Source: Anaerosporobacter mobilis DSM 15930
GTDB lineage: Bacteria; Bacillota; Clostridia; Lachnospirales; Lachnospiraceae
Assembly: GCF_900142955.1 (NCBI RefSeq)
Contig: NZ_FRCP01000015.1
Coordinates: forward strand, 120,270-184,269
Reading direction: 5' to 3'
Length of the DNA stretch: 64,000 bases
The notes under the pieces were generated by a model. The model was not told where the DNA came from. It saw only the letters and a program-made list of their open reading frames with translations, and did not search any database. Numbering within the stretch: the stretch's first letter is position 1; every line of letters starts with the position of its first letter. The position numbers and the translations under genes were made by a program. This document shows, in pieces, positions 34,354 to 43,548 of this stretch.

Positions 34354-34460
34354 ACTATCCTCCTTTTGTAAGTCCATACATAATTCTGCTTGTTTCAGTT
34401 CCTTCCAGACTTATGTTCCATAGTATCTTTCATAGTTATCTTCCGCTAACTTCCACTTTC

Positions 34461-34489
34461 ATTATAACCTATTAATAAAATATCCTCAA
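34461..34489 (-). promoter_or_regulatory. Sigma-A-type promoter of the GH20-type gene
   Basis: On the minus strand, TTGAGG (34489-34484), a 17-nt spacer and TATAAT (34466-34461). Transcription would start near 34454, about 175-185 nt before the gene. The rest of the interval to 34703 (towards prfA) is AT-rich and shows nothing else I can name. Confidence 0.75.
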
Positions 34490-34703
34490 TAATTTGTGAA
34501 AATGATTCCATACCTTCAATATTCATAAGTATCTATGTCAATAATACATTAAAGCCCAATCTTGCTTTCGACTTATGATTATATCATTAAAATTCTATGT
34601 AAAAAGCGCCCAACATCAGCCATTAAAACTAATATCGAGCACTCCTATATCTAATTTCAGATCTTTAATCTAAATTTTATACCCTTATTCTTTTGAGTAT
34701 CTC

Positions 34704-35777
34704 CTAGTTATCCTGCATATTCGCTAGCTTCCTTGCCTGATCCGCTGCGATACATGCATCGATAATTTCTTGAATATCCCCATTCATGATTTTATCCAAT
34801 TTATAAAGAGTAAGGTTGATTCTGTGATCTGTTACACGTCCTTGTGGGAAGTTATAAGTTCTGATTTTTTCAGAACGATCACCAGTACCAATCTGGCTTC
34901 TTCTTGCTTCTGCTTCTGCATCGTGTGCTTTCTGACATTCGATATCATATAACTTAGCACGTAATAATGCAAAGGCTTTATCTTTATTCTGCAACTGTGA
35001 TTTTTCAGTTTGGCTATAAACTACGATTCCTGAAGGGAAGTGAGTTAAACGTACTGCAGAGTCAGTTGTATTAACACACTGTCCACCATTACCTGATGCA
35101 CGCATTACATCGATACGAATATCATTATCATTGATTTGAACGTCTACTTCTTCGGCTTCTGGCATAACAGCTACTGTAATTGTAGAAGTATGAATACGTC
35201 CGCCTGATTCTGTTTCTGGAACACGTTGTACACGGTGTACACCTGATTCATATTTCATAACAGAGTATGCACCCTGTCCTGAAATCATAAAACTTACACT
35301 CTTCATACCACCAATACCAATTTCTTCATATTCCATCGTTTCAATCTTCCAACGTTTGGTTTCTGCATAGTGTACATACATACGGTAAATTTCAGCTGCG
35401 AATAATGCTGCTTCATCACCACCTGCACCTGCACGGATTTCTACAATAACGTTCTTATCATCGTTAGGGTCTTTTGGTAGAAGTAAAATCTTAAGTTCAT
35501 TCTCGATTTCTTCTACACGCGATTTGCATTCTGCTAACTCTTCTTTTGCAAGCTCGCGCATTTCTTCATCACTTTCTTCAGAAAGGATAAGAAGACTATC
35601 TTCGATTCCTTGCTTTGTCTCCTTGTATTCCGTAAACTTCTCAACGATTGGTGCAAGCTCCGCTTGGTCTTTCATTAACTTACGAAATCTAGCTTGATCA
35701 TTGGTAACGGTTGGTTCATTCAGCTCATCCATGATCTCTTGGAAACGACTTACTAATTCTTCTAATTTATCAAACAT
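34704..35777 (-). CDS. prfA: Peptide chain release factor 1
   Basis: The 357-aa class I release factor recognises UAA and UAG. The domains are an N-terminal coiled region (1-100), the PCRF core, and the GGQ loop at 231-233 (RASGNGGQCVNTTDSAV) that reaches the peptidyl-transferase centre. The codon-recognition region near 185-200 contains PETESGGRIHTSTITV. The prmC gene, encoding the methyltransferase that modifies the GGQ glutamine, lies just upstream. It is the last gene of the rho-rpmE-DUF1385-prmC-prfA block, a conserved order in clostridia. Confidence 0.97.
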   Translation of the reverse strand: MFDKLEELVSRFQEIMDELNEPTVTNDQARFRKLMKDQAELAPIVEKFTEYKETKQGIEDSLLILSEESDEEMRELAKEELAECKSRVEEIENELKILLLPKDPNDDKNVIVEIRAGAGGDEAALFAAEIYRMYVHYAETKRWKIETMEYEEIGIGGMKSVSFMISGQGAYSVMKYESGVHRVQRVPETESGGRIHTSTITVAVMPEAEEVDVQINDNDIRIDVMRASGNGGQCVNTTDSAVRLTHFPSGIVVYSQTEKSQLQNKDKAFALLRAKLYDIECQKAHDAEAEARRSQIGTGDRSEKIRTYNFPQGRVTDHRINLTLYKLDKIMNGDIQEIIDACIAADQARKLANMQDN

Positions 35778-35883
35778 CTAGTATTCCTCCATAAAAAATT
35801 AAAACTTATAGCAATTTATAATATAACTTATTGGAAGGAAATCAAACGGCGTAAAACATCATTTCATTTCTGCCGATAAGTTA

Positions 35884-35906
35884 GCGATAGAACGATGTTC
35901 TATCGC
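35884..35906. repeat. Perfect palindrome between prmC and prfA
   Basis: GCGATAGAAC and GTTCTATCGC are separated by three bases. The stem-loop lies in the 265-bp gap between prmC and prfA and could partially terminate or process the transcript. The remainder of the gap is AT-rich without recognisable features. Confidence 0.55.
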
Positions 35907-36042
35907 ATTATCAGGTTCACGATTATTCTTATTATATCAGTCCCTAACTATCGCTAGCTCTCTGATTAACTAGGTCTTTTTACTACGGTAATTTAGCTAG
36001 CAAAATTTATTTAGTAAATTTACAAAGGATATTTCCCGACAA

Positions 36043-36891
36043 TTATTCCCGAGATAAATCCCCTTGTATCTTACCCACAACAACACGGTCATGGCCAGGC
36101 AAATCTTTAACAATATTAACTTCCGTAAAACCAGCATCCATGAGTAAGTTTTTTACATCTTCCCCCTGATTATGCCCAATTTCCAGAAAGATATATCCAT
36201 CTTTTCTCAGATACTTATATGCTTCTTTGGCTAAGATCCGATAGAAATGTAATCCGTCTTCTAATCCATCTAATGCTAACATCGGCTCATGCTCTTTCAC
36301 TTCTGGCATAAGTTCCTCAATTACCTTGGTAGGTATATATGGTGGATTCGAAACAATTATATCATATGTTCCTGTAACCTTGTCAAATACATTGCTTTCT
36401 ATAAAAGTTACAGGTACTTCAAGATTTCTAGCATTTTTCTTTGCAACTTCTAAAGCCTCACTTGAGATATCCACTGCAGTAAGACTCTTTGGTTTACATA
36501 ACTTACCTAGACTAAGGATAATACAACCGGACCCGGTACACATATCTAATATATCTGCATCGTCTGCCTGTTTCATCGCTAACTCAACAAGCACTTCTGT
36601 ATCTTGTCTGGGTATTAATACATTCTCATTCACATAAAATTGCAATCCCATAAACTCTTGTTGGTTTATCAGGTATTGATACGGTATACGTTTTGCACGT
36701 GCCTCTATCATTGTCTTAAATCTAGCATATTGTTCCTCTTCGATCTCACGATTCGGATTCATATAATAATCTGTACGGCTAATACCGAAACATTCCATAG
36801 CCAGATACCATGCATCTAACTTTGCTTCTTCAACTCCTGCCTGAAGGAGTTGATTCTCAGCTTCTTGTAATACTCCTGCCAAGGTAATCAT
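36043..36891 (-). CDS. prmC: Release factor glutamine N5-methyltransferase
   Basis: The 282-aa AdoMet-dependent enzyme methylates the glutamine of the GGQ motif in release factors. The N-terminal helical domain (1-85) precedes the methyltransferase fold with DMCTGSGCIILSLG (116-129) and the catalytic NPPY at 182-185. It is 15 bp downstream of the DUF1385 gene. The position next to prfA is the usual arrangement. Confidence 0.96.
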   Translation of the reverse strand: MITLAGVLQEAENQLLQAGVEEAKLDAWYLAMECFGISRTDYYMNPNREIEEEQYARFKTMIEARAKRIPYQYLINQQEFMGLQFYVNENVLIPRQDTEVLVELAMKQADDADILDMCTGSGCIILSLGKLCKPKSLTAVDISSEALEVAKKNARNLEVPVTFIESNVFDKVTGTYDIIVSNPPYIPTKVIEELMPEVKEHEPMLALDGLEDGLHFYRILAKEAYKYLRKDGYIFLEIGHNQGEDVKNLLMDAGFTEVNIVKDLPGHDRVVVGKIQGDLSRE

Positions 36892-36906
36892 ATTCGTAAC
36901 CTCTTT

Positions 36907-38088
36907 TTAATCTTCTTTATCCTGTTCAAGGATTTTCGCATTAGGAGTATCAAAGAAACGGTCTAGGGCACGAAGAATATCATCATCTTCTTCGTCCTCC
37001 TCGTAACTAACCTTTGATTCGAATGAATTCTCTTCTCCTGAAGCTTCTAAAGAAGCTGCTAAAACTTCTGCTTCCACTTCATTCTTTTCTTCTAATACCG
37101 CTCCTTTTTTACTACCCTTCCATTGATCTGCATTTTCCTTAAGATATGTTCTCCAATCAAATACTGCTTCTACTGATTTAATCGCCACTTCTATCATATC
37201 ATCATCAGGTTCTCTTGTAGTGAGCCCTTGTACTAATAGACCTGGTTTACTCAAAACCTGTACTAACTTCGAGTCACTTCTACCAGCCAAACGGATAAAT
37301 TCGTATGATATACCTGCAATTACTGGAACAAGTAAGATTCTATAAAGTACACGTAACCAAATAGAATCTACATCAATGAAGATAAAGAAAATTACACTCA
37401 CTATCATAACGATAAGTAAAAAACTCGTTCCACATCGTTTATGTTCTTTGGATTGCCAACGTACATTGTCAACGGTTAACTCTAAACCGTTTTCAATACA
37501 ATTAATTGTTTTATGTTCTGCACCATGATACATAAATACTCGTTTGATATCTTTCATCTGCGAAATCAAGCCTACATATGCAATGAAAATCGCTATACGA
37601 ATAACCCCTTCAACCACCGAAAGCCATACTGACGATTCAATAACACCGGCCAATAAGTTACCCAGAAAAAATGGTAATAGCATGAAGATACCTACAGCTA
37701 GAATAATAGATGTACATATTGTAAGAGCCATCATTAAGCCTTCGCCTGTCTTTTCTTTCTCATTTGCCTTACTATCTTTTGAATCTGCACCTTTGGTATT
37801 CTTTTTCCCTGCGTTATCTTTTTTCTTATTGTCTTCTTCCTCGTCCTCAAAGAAGGAGGAGGAATAGGTTAATGTTTTCGTTCCAATAACCATAGATTCT
37901 AAGAAATTAGCAACACCACGGATGATCGGAACTCTCAACACTTTATATCTTTTTGTAATACTTACATACTTGTTCTTCTGAATTATTATTTCATTGTTTG
38001 GCGTTCTAACAGCCACTGCATATTCGTCCTGATTTTTCATCATGATGCCTTCTAATACAGCCTGTCCACCAATTCCTGATGACTTCAT
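36907..38088 (-). CDS. DUF1385 membrane protein (YqhQ-like)
   Basis: The 393-aa protein starts at the ATG at 38088 after GGAAGGTACGAGA; an upstream in-frame codon lacks a better site. It has the DUF1385 signature GIGGQAVLEGIMMKN at the N-terminus and four to five membrane segments between about residues 125 and 275, with EHKTINCIE and the KEHKRCGTSFL motif in between. The last 60 residues are acidic. Bacillus YqhQ has been linked to metal-dependent and membrane functions, but the biochemical role remains open. The gene lies in the conserved rpmE-DUF1385-prmC-prfA order. Confidence 0.9.
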   Translation of the reverse strand: MKSSGIGGQAVLEGIMMKNQDEYAVAVRTPNNEIIIQKNKYVSITKRYKVLRVPIIRGVANFLESMVIGTKTLTYSSSFFEDEEEDNKKKDNAGKKNTKGADSKDSKANEKEKTGEGLMMALTICTSIILAVGIFMLLPFFLGNLLAGVIESSVWLSVVEGVIRIAIFIAYVGLISQMKDIKRVFMYHGAEHKTINCIENGLELTVDNVRWQSKEHKRCGTSFLLIVMIVSVIFFIFIDVDSIWLRVLYRILLVPVIAGISYEFIRLAGRSDSKLVQVLSKPGLLVQGLTTREPDDDMIEVAIKSVEAVFDWRTYLKENADQWKGSKKGAVLEEKNEVEAEVLAASLEASGEENSFESKVSYEEDEEDDDILRALDRFFDTPNAKILEQDKED

Positions 38089-38197
38089 TCTCGTACCTTC
38101 CCTTTCTCTTATCATGATCCCTCATAATTTGCTTCATGTAATGTTATCCCCTACATAACATGGGTACCTCGTATGCGAATGTAATACTATATATAAT

Positions 38198-38250
38198 TCT
38201 ATTTAAAAATAGGTTGAGATTATATAACCTCAACCTGTTTTTTAAATAGA
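38198..38250. terminator. Strong terminator after rpmE (extended palindrome)
   Basis: AGGTTGAG and CTCAACCT (38211-38218 and 38229-38236) form the core stem, extended outward by TCTATTTAAAAA and TTTTTTAAATAGA to over 20 pairs. It is T-rich at the end on both strands. It lies 19 nt after the rpmE stop. Confidence 0.9.
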
Positions 38251-38268
38251 AAGTTAAAACTTCTCTAT

Positions 38269-38478
38269 CTAGTTTTCTTCTTTTAAACCGTATCTACGGT
38301 TGAACTTATCAATTGCTCCATGAGCAGCAACAGCTTTTTGTTGTCCAGTGTAGAATGAATGGCATTTAGAACAGATTTCAACGTGGATATCGTCGTTTGT
38401 TGAACCTACTGTAAATTCGTTACCACAGTTACATACTACCTTAGCTTGGTAATAATTAGGATGGATTCCTTCTCTCAT
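38269..38478 (-). CDS. rpmE: Ribosomal protein bL31
   Basis: The 69-aa protein starts at the ATG at 38478 (GAGGTG upstream), giving the standard N-terminus REGIHPNYYQAKV. Zinc-type cysteines are present in VVCNCGN and EICSKCHSFYTGQQ, so this is the Zn-binding C+ form of L31. The C-terminus VDKFNRRYGL-like (IDKFNRRYGLKEEN) is typical. It is transcribed from its own promoter (38589-38617) between rho and the DUF1385 gene. Confidence 0.97.
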   Translation of the reverse strand: MREGIHPNYYQAKVVCNCGNEFTVGSTNDDIHVEICSKCHSFYTGQQKAVAAHGAIDKFNRRYGLKEEN

Positions 38479-38582
38479 CTTTTTCACCTCTTCTTATCGT
38501 TAAATATTAGATTGGATTTTGCCAATCGTATTAACATAAGACATAGTCCATTGAATGGATATGCCGTAGTTTTTTAAACAGC
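38479..38582 (-). promoter_or_regulatory. rpmE leader, candidate L31-type autoregulatory RNA
   Basis: A leader of about 100 nt contains a hairpin GATTGG/CCAATC (38510-38527) and a second small TCCATT/AATGGA hairpin. Firmicutes L31 mRNAs often carry a structured leader (Rfam L31-Firmicutes) that binds L31. I cannot confirm the match by eye. Confidence 0.35.
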
Positions 38583-38588
38583 TTTCTC

Positions 38589-38617
38589 ATTATAGCATAG
38601 TATTTCTTCATATGCAA
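38589..38617 (-). promoter_or_regulatory. Sigma-A-type promoter of rpmE
   Basis: On the minus strand, TTGCAT (38617-38612), 17 nt, TATAAT (38594-38589) with extended TG before the -10. It lies just downstream of the rho stop codon at 38625. Confidence 0.85.
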
Positions 38618-38624
38618 TATTTTT

Positions 38625-40097
38625 TTAAACAAGCTTCGTCTTTTTAATTGTTTCAATAAATTCAAAATTCGATTTTGTACGTAAGAATAAATCAATGATT
38701 TTTTCTAAGGCTTCATCTGATTTCATGCCACTCAATGCACGATGCATCAGATAATTCGCTTCTGTCTCATGAGGAGCTAATAACAAGTCATCACGTCTTG
38801 TACTTGATTTTGCTAAATCAATAGCAGGGAAGATTCTCTTCTCAGATAAACTACGATCAAGAACAAGTTCCATATTACCAGTTCCTTTGAATTCTTCAAA
38901 AACAACATCATCCATACGGGAACCCGTATCTACTAGTGCCGTTGCTAAAATTGTTAAACTTCCGCCCTCTCTCATGTTTCTCGCTGCTCCGAAGAACTTT
39001 TTAGGCATATGCAGAGCCGCTGGATCTAAACCACCTGATAAGGTACGACCACTTGCTTGCACTGTTAGATTGTATGCTCTTGCCAGTCTAGTGATACTAT
39101 CTAGTAGAACAACTACATCTCTCTTATGTTCCACTAATCTCTTCGCTCTTTCAATTACCATCTCGGATACACGTTTATGATTTTCAGGTAATTCATCAAA
39201 TGTAGAATAGATAACTTCCACGTTCTTACCTTCTATTGATTCTTTAATATCAGTAACTTCTTCCGGTCTCTCATCAATTAATAAGATAATCAATTGCATA
39301 TCAGGGTGATTTACTGTAATCGATTTTGCAATTTGCTTTAATAAGGTAGTTTTACCTGCTTTCGGTGGAGATACAATCATACCTCTTTGACCTTTACCAA
39401 TAGGGGATACTAAATCAACCATACGCATAGCAATACCTGCAGCTGGTGTCTCAAGATGAATTCTTTCATTAGGGAAAATTGGAGTAAGTTCTTCGAATTT
39501 TTTACGTTTTTGTGCTTCTGCTGGATGCATCCCATTCACCGATTTGACAAATAGTAAAGCACTGAATTTTTCATTCTGATTACGGACACGAGTATTACCA
39601 ACTACAATATCCCCTGTCTTAAGATTAAATCTTCTGATCTGTGCAGGCGACACATATACATCATGCTCCCCTGGTAAAAAATTATCACAACGAATAAATC
39701 CATAGCCATCTGGAAGAACTTCTAATATTCCCTCTTTCGTTTCTCCACTATCTAATTGTTCTATCTCATTATTATTGGTTGCTGAACGTTTAGCCCCTTG
39801 TGAATCCATATTTGAAATATCTTTATTCTCTCTAGTATCTTTTACTACTTTTACCTCTTTAATCTCATTGCTTTCTTTATTATCTCTAATCTCTTTGATT
39901 TCTCTCTCTTCATGGTCTACTTTTACTATGTTTTCTTCTTTTACTATCTTCTCTTCTTTCGGCTGTTTACTCTTGCTCTCTTCTGTTAGTATATCTACTA
40001 ATTCTTTTTTTCTTAATATCGATATATTCTTAATACCTTTTTGCTTGGCTATCTCTTTTAATTCAGCTAAAGACATTGTAGCGTAATTATTCTCCAT
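38625..40097 (-). CDS. rho: Transcription termination factor Rho, with extended N-terminal insert
   Basis: The 490-aa protein forms the hexameric RNA helicase for factor-dependent termination. A Rho_N/SAP-like helix segment (MSLAELKEIAKQKG, 8-40) is followed by a low-complexity charged linker of about 80 residues rich in Lys, Glu, Asp and Asn (about 40-120), then the RNA-binding cold-shock domain (GILEVLPDGYGFIR, about 123-200) and the ATPase with Walker A SPPKAGKTT (243-251). Extended inserts are known in Clostridia and related phyla and may alter RNA binding or phase behaviour. The start follows AAAGGAGCATACAT. Confidence 0.96.
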   Translation of the reverse strand: MENNYATMSLAELKEIAKQKGIKNISILRKKELVDILTEESKSKQPKEEKIVKEENIVKVDHEEREIKEIRDNKESNEIKEVKVVKDTRENKDISNMDSQGAKRSATNNNEIEQLDSGETKEGILEVLPDGYGFIRCDNFLPGEHDVYVSPAQIRRFNLKTGDIVVGNTRVRNQNEKFSALLFVKSVNGMHPAEAQKRKKFEELTPIFPNERIHLETPAAGIAMRMVDLVSPIGKGQRGMIVSPPKAGKTTLLKQIAKSITVNHPDMQLIILLIDERPEEVTDIKESIEGKNVEVIYSTFDELPENHKRVSEMVIERAKRLVEHKRDVVVLLDSITRLARAYNLTVQASGRTLSGGLDPAALHMPKKFFGAARNMREGGSLTILATALVDTGSRMDDVVFEEFKGTGNMELVLDRSLSEKRIFPAIDLAKSSTRRDDLLLAPHETEANYLMHRALSGMKSDEALEKIIDLFLRTKSNFEFIETIKKTKLV

Positions 40098-40485
40098 ATG
40101 TATGCTCCTTTACTCAACTTATTTCTCTGCCCCCATATCACAACAGATCCACTGATACATATTATTTATTATTCATTATTCTATTTAAAAATGTAACCGT
40201 TATTTCTCAATATCATAATCATTATACGAAGAAAGCCCCATACACCTTACGTTTATTTCATGATTATAGAAAGCTCCCATTGCTTTCAATTGATGGATTG
40301 AAATCATAGTATTATATTTGAGAATTAAAATAGTTACATTAAAACTTTCATCGGGATATATAAGATTGTCAGAACAATAGAATTTCTTCTATTATACATC
40401 CATTCTTATATAAAAGAAAGCTTTTTTATTGATTTACATATCCTACATATGAATCATATATAGTCAATAGAGAAACCCTTAGTCC
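40098..40485. other. Divergent intergenic region between rho and malic enzyme
   Basis: This 388-bp, AT-rich interval holds the 5' region of rho on the minus strand. A candidate -10 TATAAT near 40270-40280 is present, but no well-spaced -35 partner was found. A short inverted repeat GAAAGC/GCTTTC lies near 40250-40270. No ORF or RNA gene is evident. Confidence 0.4.
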
Positions 40486-40514
40486 TTGATTTCCCATTTT
40501 GTTAGTGTTATGAT
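40486..40514 (+). promoter_or_regulatory. Sigma-A-type promoter of the malic enzyme gene
   Basis: TTGATT (40486-40491), a 17-nt spacer and TATGAT (40509-40514) with TG just before the -10. The leader of about 100 nt includes a hairpin with GCTGAA/TTCAGC arms (about 40533-40561). Confidence 0.7.
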
Positions 40515-40621
40515 TAATATACTTGCTGAATATTTTTTATACATATTTGCTGGTTTCAGCATTGGTTAAAAACCTATACGCCATACTATGGTTGAAGGAA
40601 TAGAAAGGACGAATTACGGTT

Positions 40622-41776
40622 ATGACAACGAACGAAAAAGCACTTATACTACATGAAGAATGGAATGGTAAGATTGAAACCGTTTCAAAATGTACTGTTA
40701 AGTCAAGAGAAGATCTTGCAATTGCCTATACTCCTGGAGTTGCAGAACCATGTAAAGTAATTGCACAGGATAAAGAAAAAGCGTATAAATATACAATTAA
40801 GTCCAATATGGTTGCTGTTATCTCTGACGGTAGTGCAGTTCTTGGTCTAGGAAATATCGGTCCTTATGCTGCCATGCCTGTAATGGAAGGAAAAGCAGTT
40901 CTTTTCAAAGAATTTGGTAATGTTAATGCATTTCCTATCTGTTTGGATACACAAGATACAGAAGAAATCATTAAGACAATCGTAAACATTGCACCTGCAT
41001 TCGGTGGTATTAATCTGGAAGATATCAGTGCCCCTCGTTGCTTTGAAATCGAAGAACGTTTAAAAGAACTCTTAGACATCCCTGTATTCCATGATGACCA
41101 ACATGGTACTGCTATCGTTGTACTTGCTGGTATTATCAATGCACTTAAAGTTACTGGTAAACAAAAAGAAACTTGTAAGGTTGTAGTTAATGGTGCTGGT
41201 TCTGCTGGTATTGCCATTTCCAAATTACTTATTACTTATGGTTTCAAGAATATAATAATGTGCGATAAAGTTGGTATACTATGTAAAGGTGCTGATGGTC
41301 TAAACTGGATGCAAGAACAGATGATGGACGTTACAAACTTAGAACAAAAACAAGGTTCCTTAGCTGATGCTTTAAAAGGTGCCGATATCTTTGTTGGGGT
41401 TTCTGCTCCTAATATTGTCTCTAAGGAAATGGTAGCTAGCATGAATAAAGATTCTATCCTTTTTGCAATGGCAAATCCAGTACCTGAGATTATGCCTGAC
41501 ATAGCAAAAGAAGCTGGTGCTAAGGTGGTTGGAACCGGACGTTCTGATTTCCCTAACCAAGTAAATAACGTAGTTGCCTTCCCTGGTATCTTCAAAGGTG
41601 CGTTAGAAGGTCGTGCTACTCAAATCACGGAAGAGATGAAACTTGCTGCTGCAGAAGCAATTGCAAGCCTAGTTGATGAAAAAGATTTAAACGAGGATAA
41701 CATCATGCCAGAAGCTTTCGATCCACGAGTTGCTGAGGTTGTTAGCAATGCTGTTAAATCTCATATTGTTCGATAG
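40622..41776 (+). CDS. NAD(P)-dependent malic enzyme (short, clostridial type)
   Basis: The 384-aa enzyme performs oxidative decarboxylation of malate to pyruvate and CO2. It is of the short bacterial type without a PTA-like domain. Motifs: YTPGVAEPCK near residue 37, LGLGNIGPYAAMPVMEGK, the divalent-metal HDDQHGTAIV near 157 and the nucleotide-binding NGAGSAGIAISK near 190. The C-terminal PVPEIMPDIAKEAGAKVVGTGRSDFPNQVNN is also family-typical. It provides NAD(P)H and links C4 and C3 metabolism. It is likely monocistronic or leads the small plus-strand operon. Confidence 0.94.
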   Translation: MTTNEKALILHEEWNGKIETVSKCTVKSREDLAIAYTPGVAEPCKVIAQDKEKAYKYTIKSNMVAVISDGSAVLGLGNIGPYAAMPVMEGKAVLFKEFGNVNAFPICLDTQDTEEIIKTIVNIAPAFGGINLEDISAPRCFEIEERLKELLDIPVFHDDQHGTAIVVLAGIINALKVTGKQKETCKVVVNGAGSAGIAISKLLITYGFKNIIMCDKVGILCKGADGLNWMQEQMMDVTNLEQKQGSLADALKGADIFVGVSAPNIVSKEMVASMNKDSILFAMANPVPEIMPDIAKEAGAKVVGTGRSDFPNQVNNVVAFPGIFKGALEGRATQITEEMKLAAAEAIASLVDEKDLNEDNIMPEAFDPRVAEVVSNAVKSHIVR

Positions 41777-41850
41777 GTCAGATAATTCGAATTTACTAAT
41801 CACAGTAATCAAATGTAGCATAAAACTTATAATCAAATTAGATAGGAGCT

Positions 41851-42801
41851 TTGATATACTTGAATAGCAAACGAATGTGGAATGACAAGCGTTATAATTC
41901 CTTTGATTATTACTTAAAAAACCAATTTGGGCATCGATTATATAAATTATCATTGAACGGTGGTATGACATGTCCGAATAGAGATGGGACATTAGATACA
42001 AGAGGCTGTATCTTCTGTAGTGCCGGTGGTTCTGGTGATTTTGCAGCGAGTGCAAGACTCTCCATTACAAGTCAAATAGAAGAAGCCAAAGCACTCATTG
42101 CTCATAAAGTAAAAAAAATACCAAACACACCACAATATATAGCTTATTTTCAGGCTTTTACTAACACCTATGCTCCTGTCCCCTATCTAAGAGAAATATT
42201 TACCGAAGCCCTTAGGCACCCTGATATTGCGGTACTTTCAATAGCAACAAGACCAGATTGCCTAAGTGAGGAGATCCTAGCTTTACTTGATGAGCTTAAT
42301 CAGGTAAAACCAATATGGGTGGAACTTGGTCTACAAACAATCCATGAAGATACTGCAAAGCGTATTCGAAGAGGGTATCCTCTATCTTCTTATGATACCG
42401 CCGTTAAGAATCTCCGAAATATTCACATTGATGTTATTGTTCATCTTATCATTGGGCTTCCTTACGAAACCAAGGAAAACATCTTAAGATCCATTGATTA
42501 CATTAATGATTCTGGAATTCAAGGTATTAAATTGCAACTCCTTCATGTTTTAAAAAATACTGATTTGGAGGCATTTCTTGACTCCATGCACATCCTTACT
42601 CTAGATGAGTATGTTACAATTCTTGTAGAGTGTCTAGAACATCTAGACCAAGATATTGTAATCCATCGTATTACTGGTGATGGACCAGGAGATTTATTAC
42701 TAGCTCCTCTATGGAGCACCAATAAGAAACTTGTGTTAAATACAATTCAACATGCCATGAAAACCCTCGATTCTTGGCAAGGTAAGAATCGTAGCACATA
42801 G
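41851..42801 (+). CDS. TIGR01212/YhcC-family radical SAM protein
   Basis: The protein is about 316 aa. The cluster-binding cysteines appear in CPNRDGTLDTRGCIFCSAGGSGDF (first Cys about residue 37, then CIFC), the characteristic spacing of the YhcC/TIGR01212 group, followed by the YFQAFTNTYAP motif. Members use a [4Fe-4S] cluster and AdoMet; the reaction is not fully defined, with tRNA modification suggested for some relatives. The start is uncertain: TTG 41851 lies only two bases from GGAG, TTG 41860 eleven bases, and ATG 41875 has no site. It precedes the DUF4364 gene by 22 bp. Confidence 0.87.
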   Translation: MIYLNSKRMWNDKRYNSFDYYLKNQFGHRLYKLSLNGGMTCPNRDGTLDTRGCIFCSAGGSGDFAASARLSITSQIEEAKALIAHKVKKIPNTPQYIAYFQAFTNTYAPVPYLREIFTEALRHPDIAVLSIATRPDCLSEEILALLDELNQVKPIWVELGLQTIHEDTAKRIRRGYPLSSYDTAVKNLRNIHIDVIVHLIIGLPYETKENILRSIDYINDSGIQGIKLQLLHVLKNTDLEAFLDSMHILTLDEYVTILVECLEHLDQDIVIHRITGDGPGDLLLAPLWSTNKKLVLNTIQHAMKTLDSWQGKNRST

Positions 42802-42823
42802 CCAATATTACGGAGGTAAGTAC

Positions 42824-43375
42824 ATGCAATCAGAAGCTTTAACTTTATATAAATTAATAATTTTATATATCCTTGAAAAAGTTGATTTTCCTCTTTCTAA
42901 TGCACAGGTTTCGAACTTTATCTTGGAGAAAGAGTATACGAATTATTTTACTATCCAACAAGCAATCTCTGAGCTAATCGAATCCGACCTAATTCATTGC
43001 GAAACAATACGTAACACGACACTTTACAGAGTAGCAGACTCTGGACGAGAAACTCTTGAATACTTTAATAATCAAATTTCTGATGCAATCAAAAAAGATA
43101 TTATCGAATACTTAAAAGAGAACAAATATACTTTACGCGAGGAAGTTTCTACATTATCTGATTTCTTTCAAAGTAAACCAAATGAGTACATCGTACGTTG
43201 TCAAGTAAAAGAGAAAGACAGTTCTGTCATTGAACTGAATCTAACAGTACCTTCCGAAGAAGAAGCTTCTACCATCTGTAGCAATTGGAGAGGCAAGAGC
43301 CAAGAAGTCTATTCTTTCATTGTAAGAACTTTAATGACTAGCAAGGAACAAACAGACACTGAAATAGATAAATAA
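42824..43375 (+). CDS. DUF4364 winged-helix protein
   Basis: The 183-aa protein matches the clostridial DUF4364 family. An N-terminal winged-helix-like segment LYKLIILYILEKVDFPLSNAQVSNFIL is followed by ISELIESDLIHCETIRNTTLYRVADSGRETLEYF. The C-terminal half (about 100-175) is a beta-rich domain ending in SNWRGKSQEVYSFIVRTL. Probably a DNA-binding regulator, although no ligand is known. It is 22 bp downstream of the radical SAM gene with a GGAGG site. Confidence 0.85.
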   Translation: MQSEALTLYKLIILYILEKVDFPLSNAQVSNFILEKEYTNYFTIQQAISELIESDLIHCETIRNTTLYRVADSGRETLEYFNNQISDAIKKDIIEYLKENKYTLREEVSTLSDFFQSKPNEYIVRCQVKEKDSSVIELNLTVPSEEEASTICSNWRGKSQEVYSFIVRTLMTSKEQTDTEIDK

Positions 43376-43407
43376 TAGCAAGTTCACATAGCGAATTTTC
43401 TATTATA

Positions 43408-43460
43408 AAAAACGCTATATGAGTATCGATTCTAATATCGATTATCTCACATAGCGTTTC
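43408..43460. terminator. Bidirectional terminator between DUF4364 and engB
   Basis: AAAACGCTATATGAG and CTCACATAGCGTTT form a stem of about 14 bp, enclosing a second hairpin (ATCGATTCTAATATCGAT). A truncated third copy of the arm (TCACATAGCG) lies at 43384-43393. It terminates the plus-strand DUF4364 transcript and probably the minus-strand engB transcript as well. Confidence 0.85.
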
Positions 43461-43548
43461 CTTAAGTAAATCAAATGCTCAAAGTCATAATTCTTTCTTG
43501 TCATCTGATAAGTTATATTTACTTATACAGTAAGCCATTGTCACTTCA

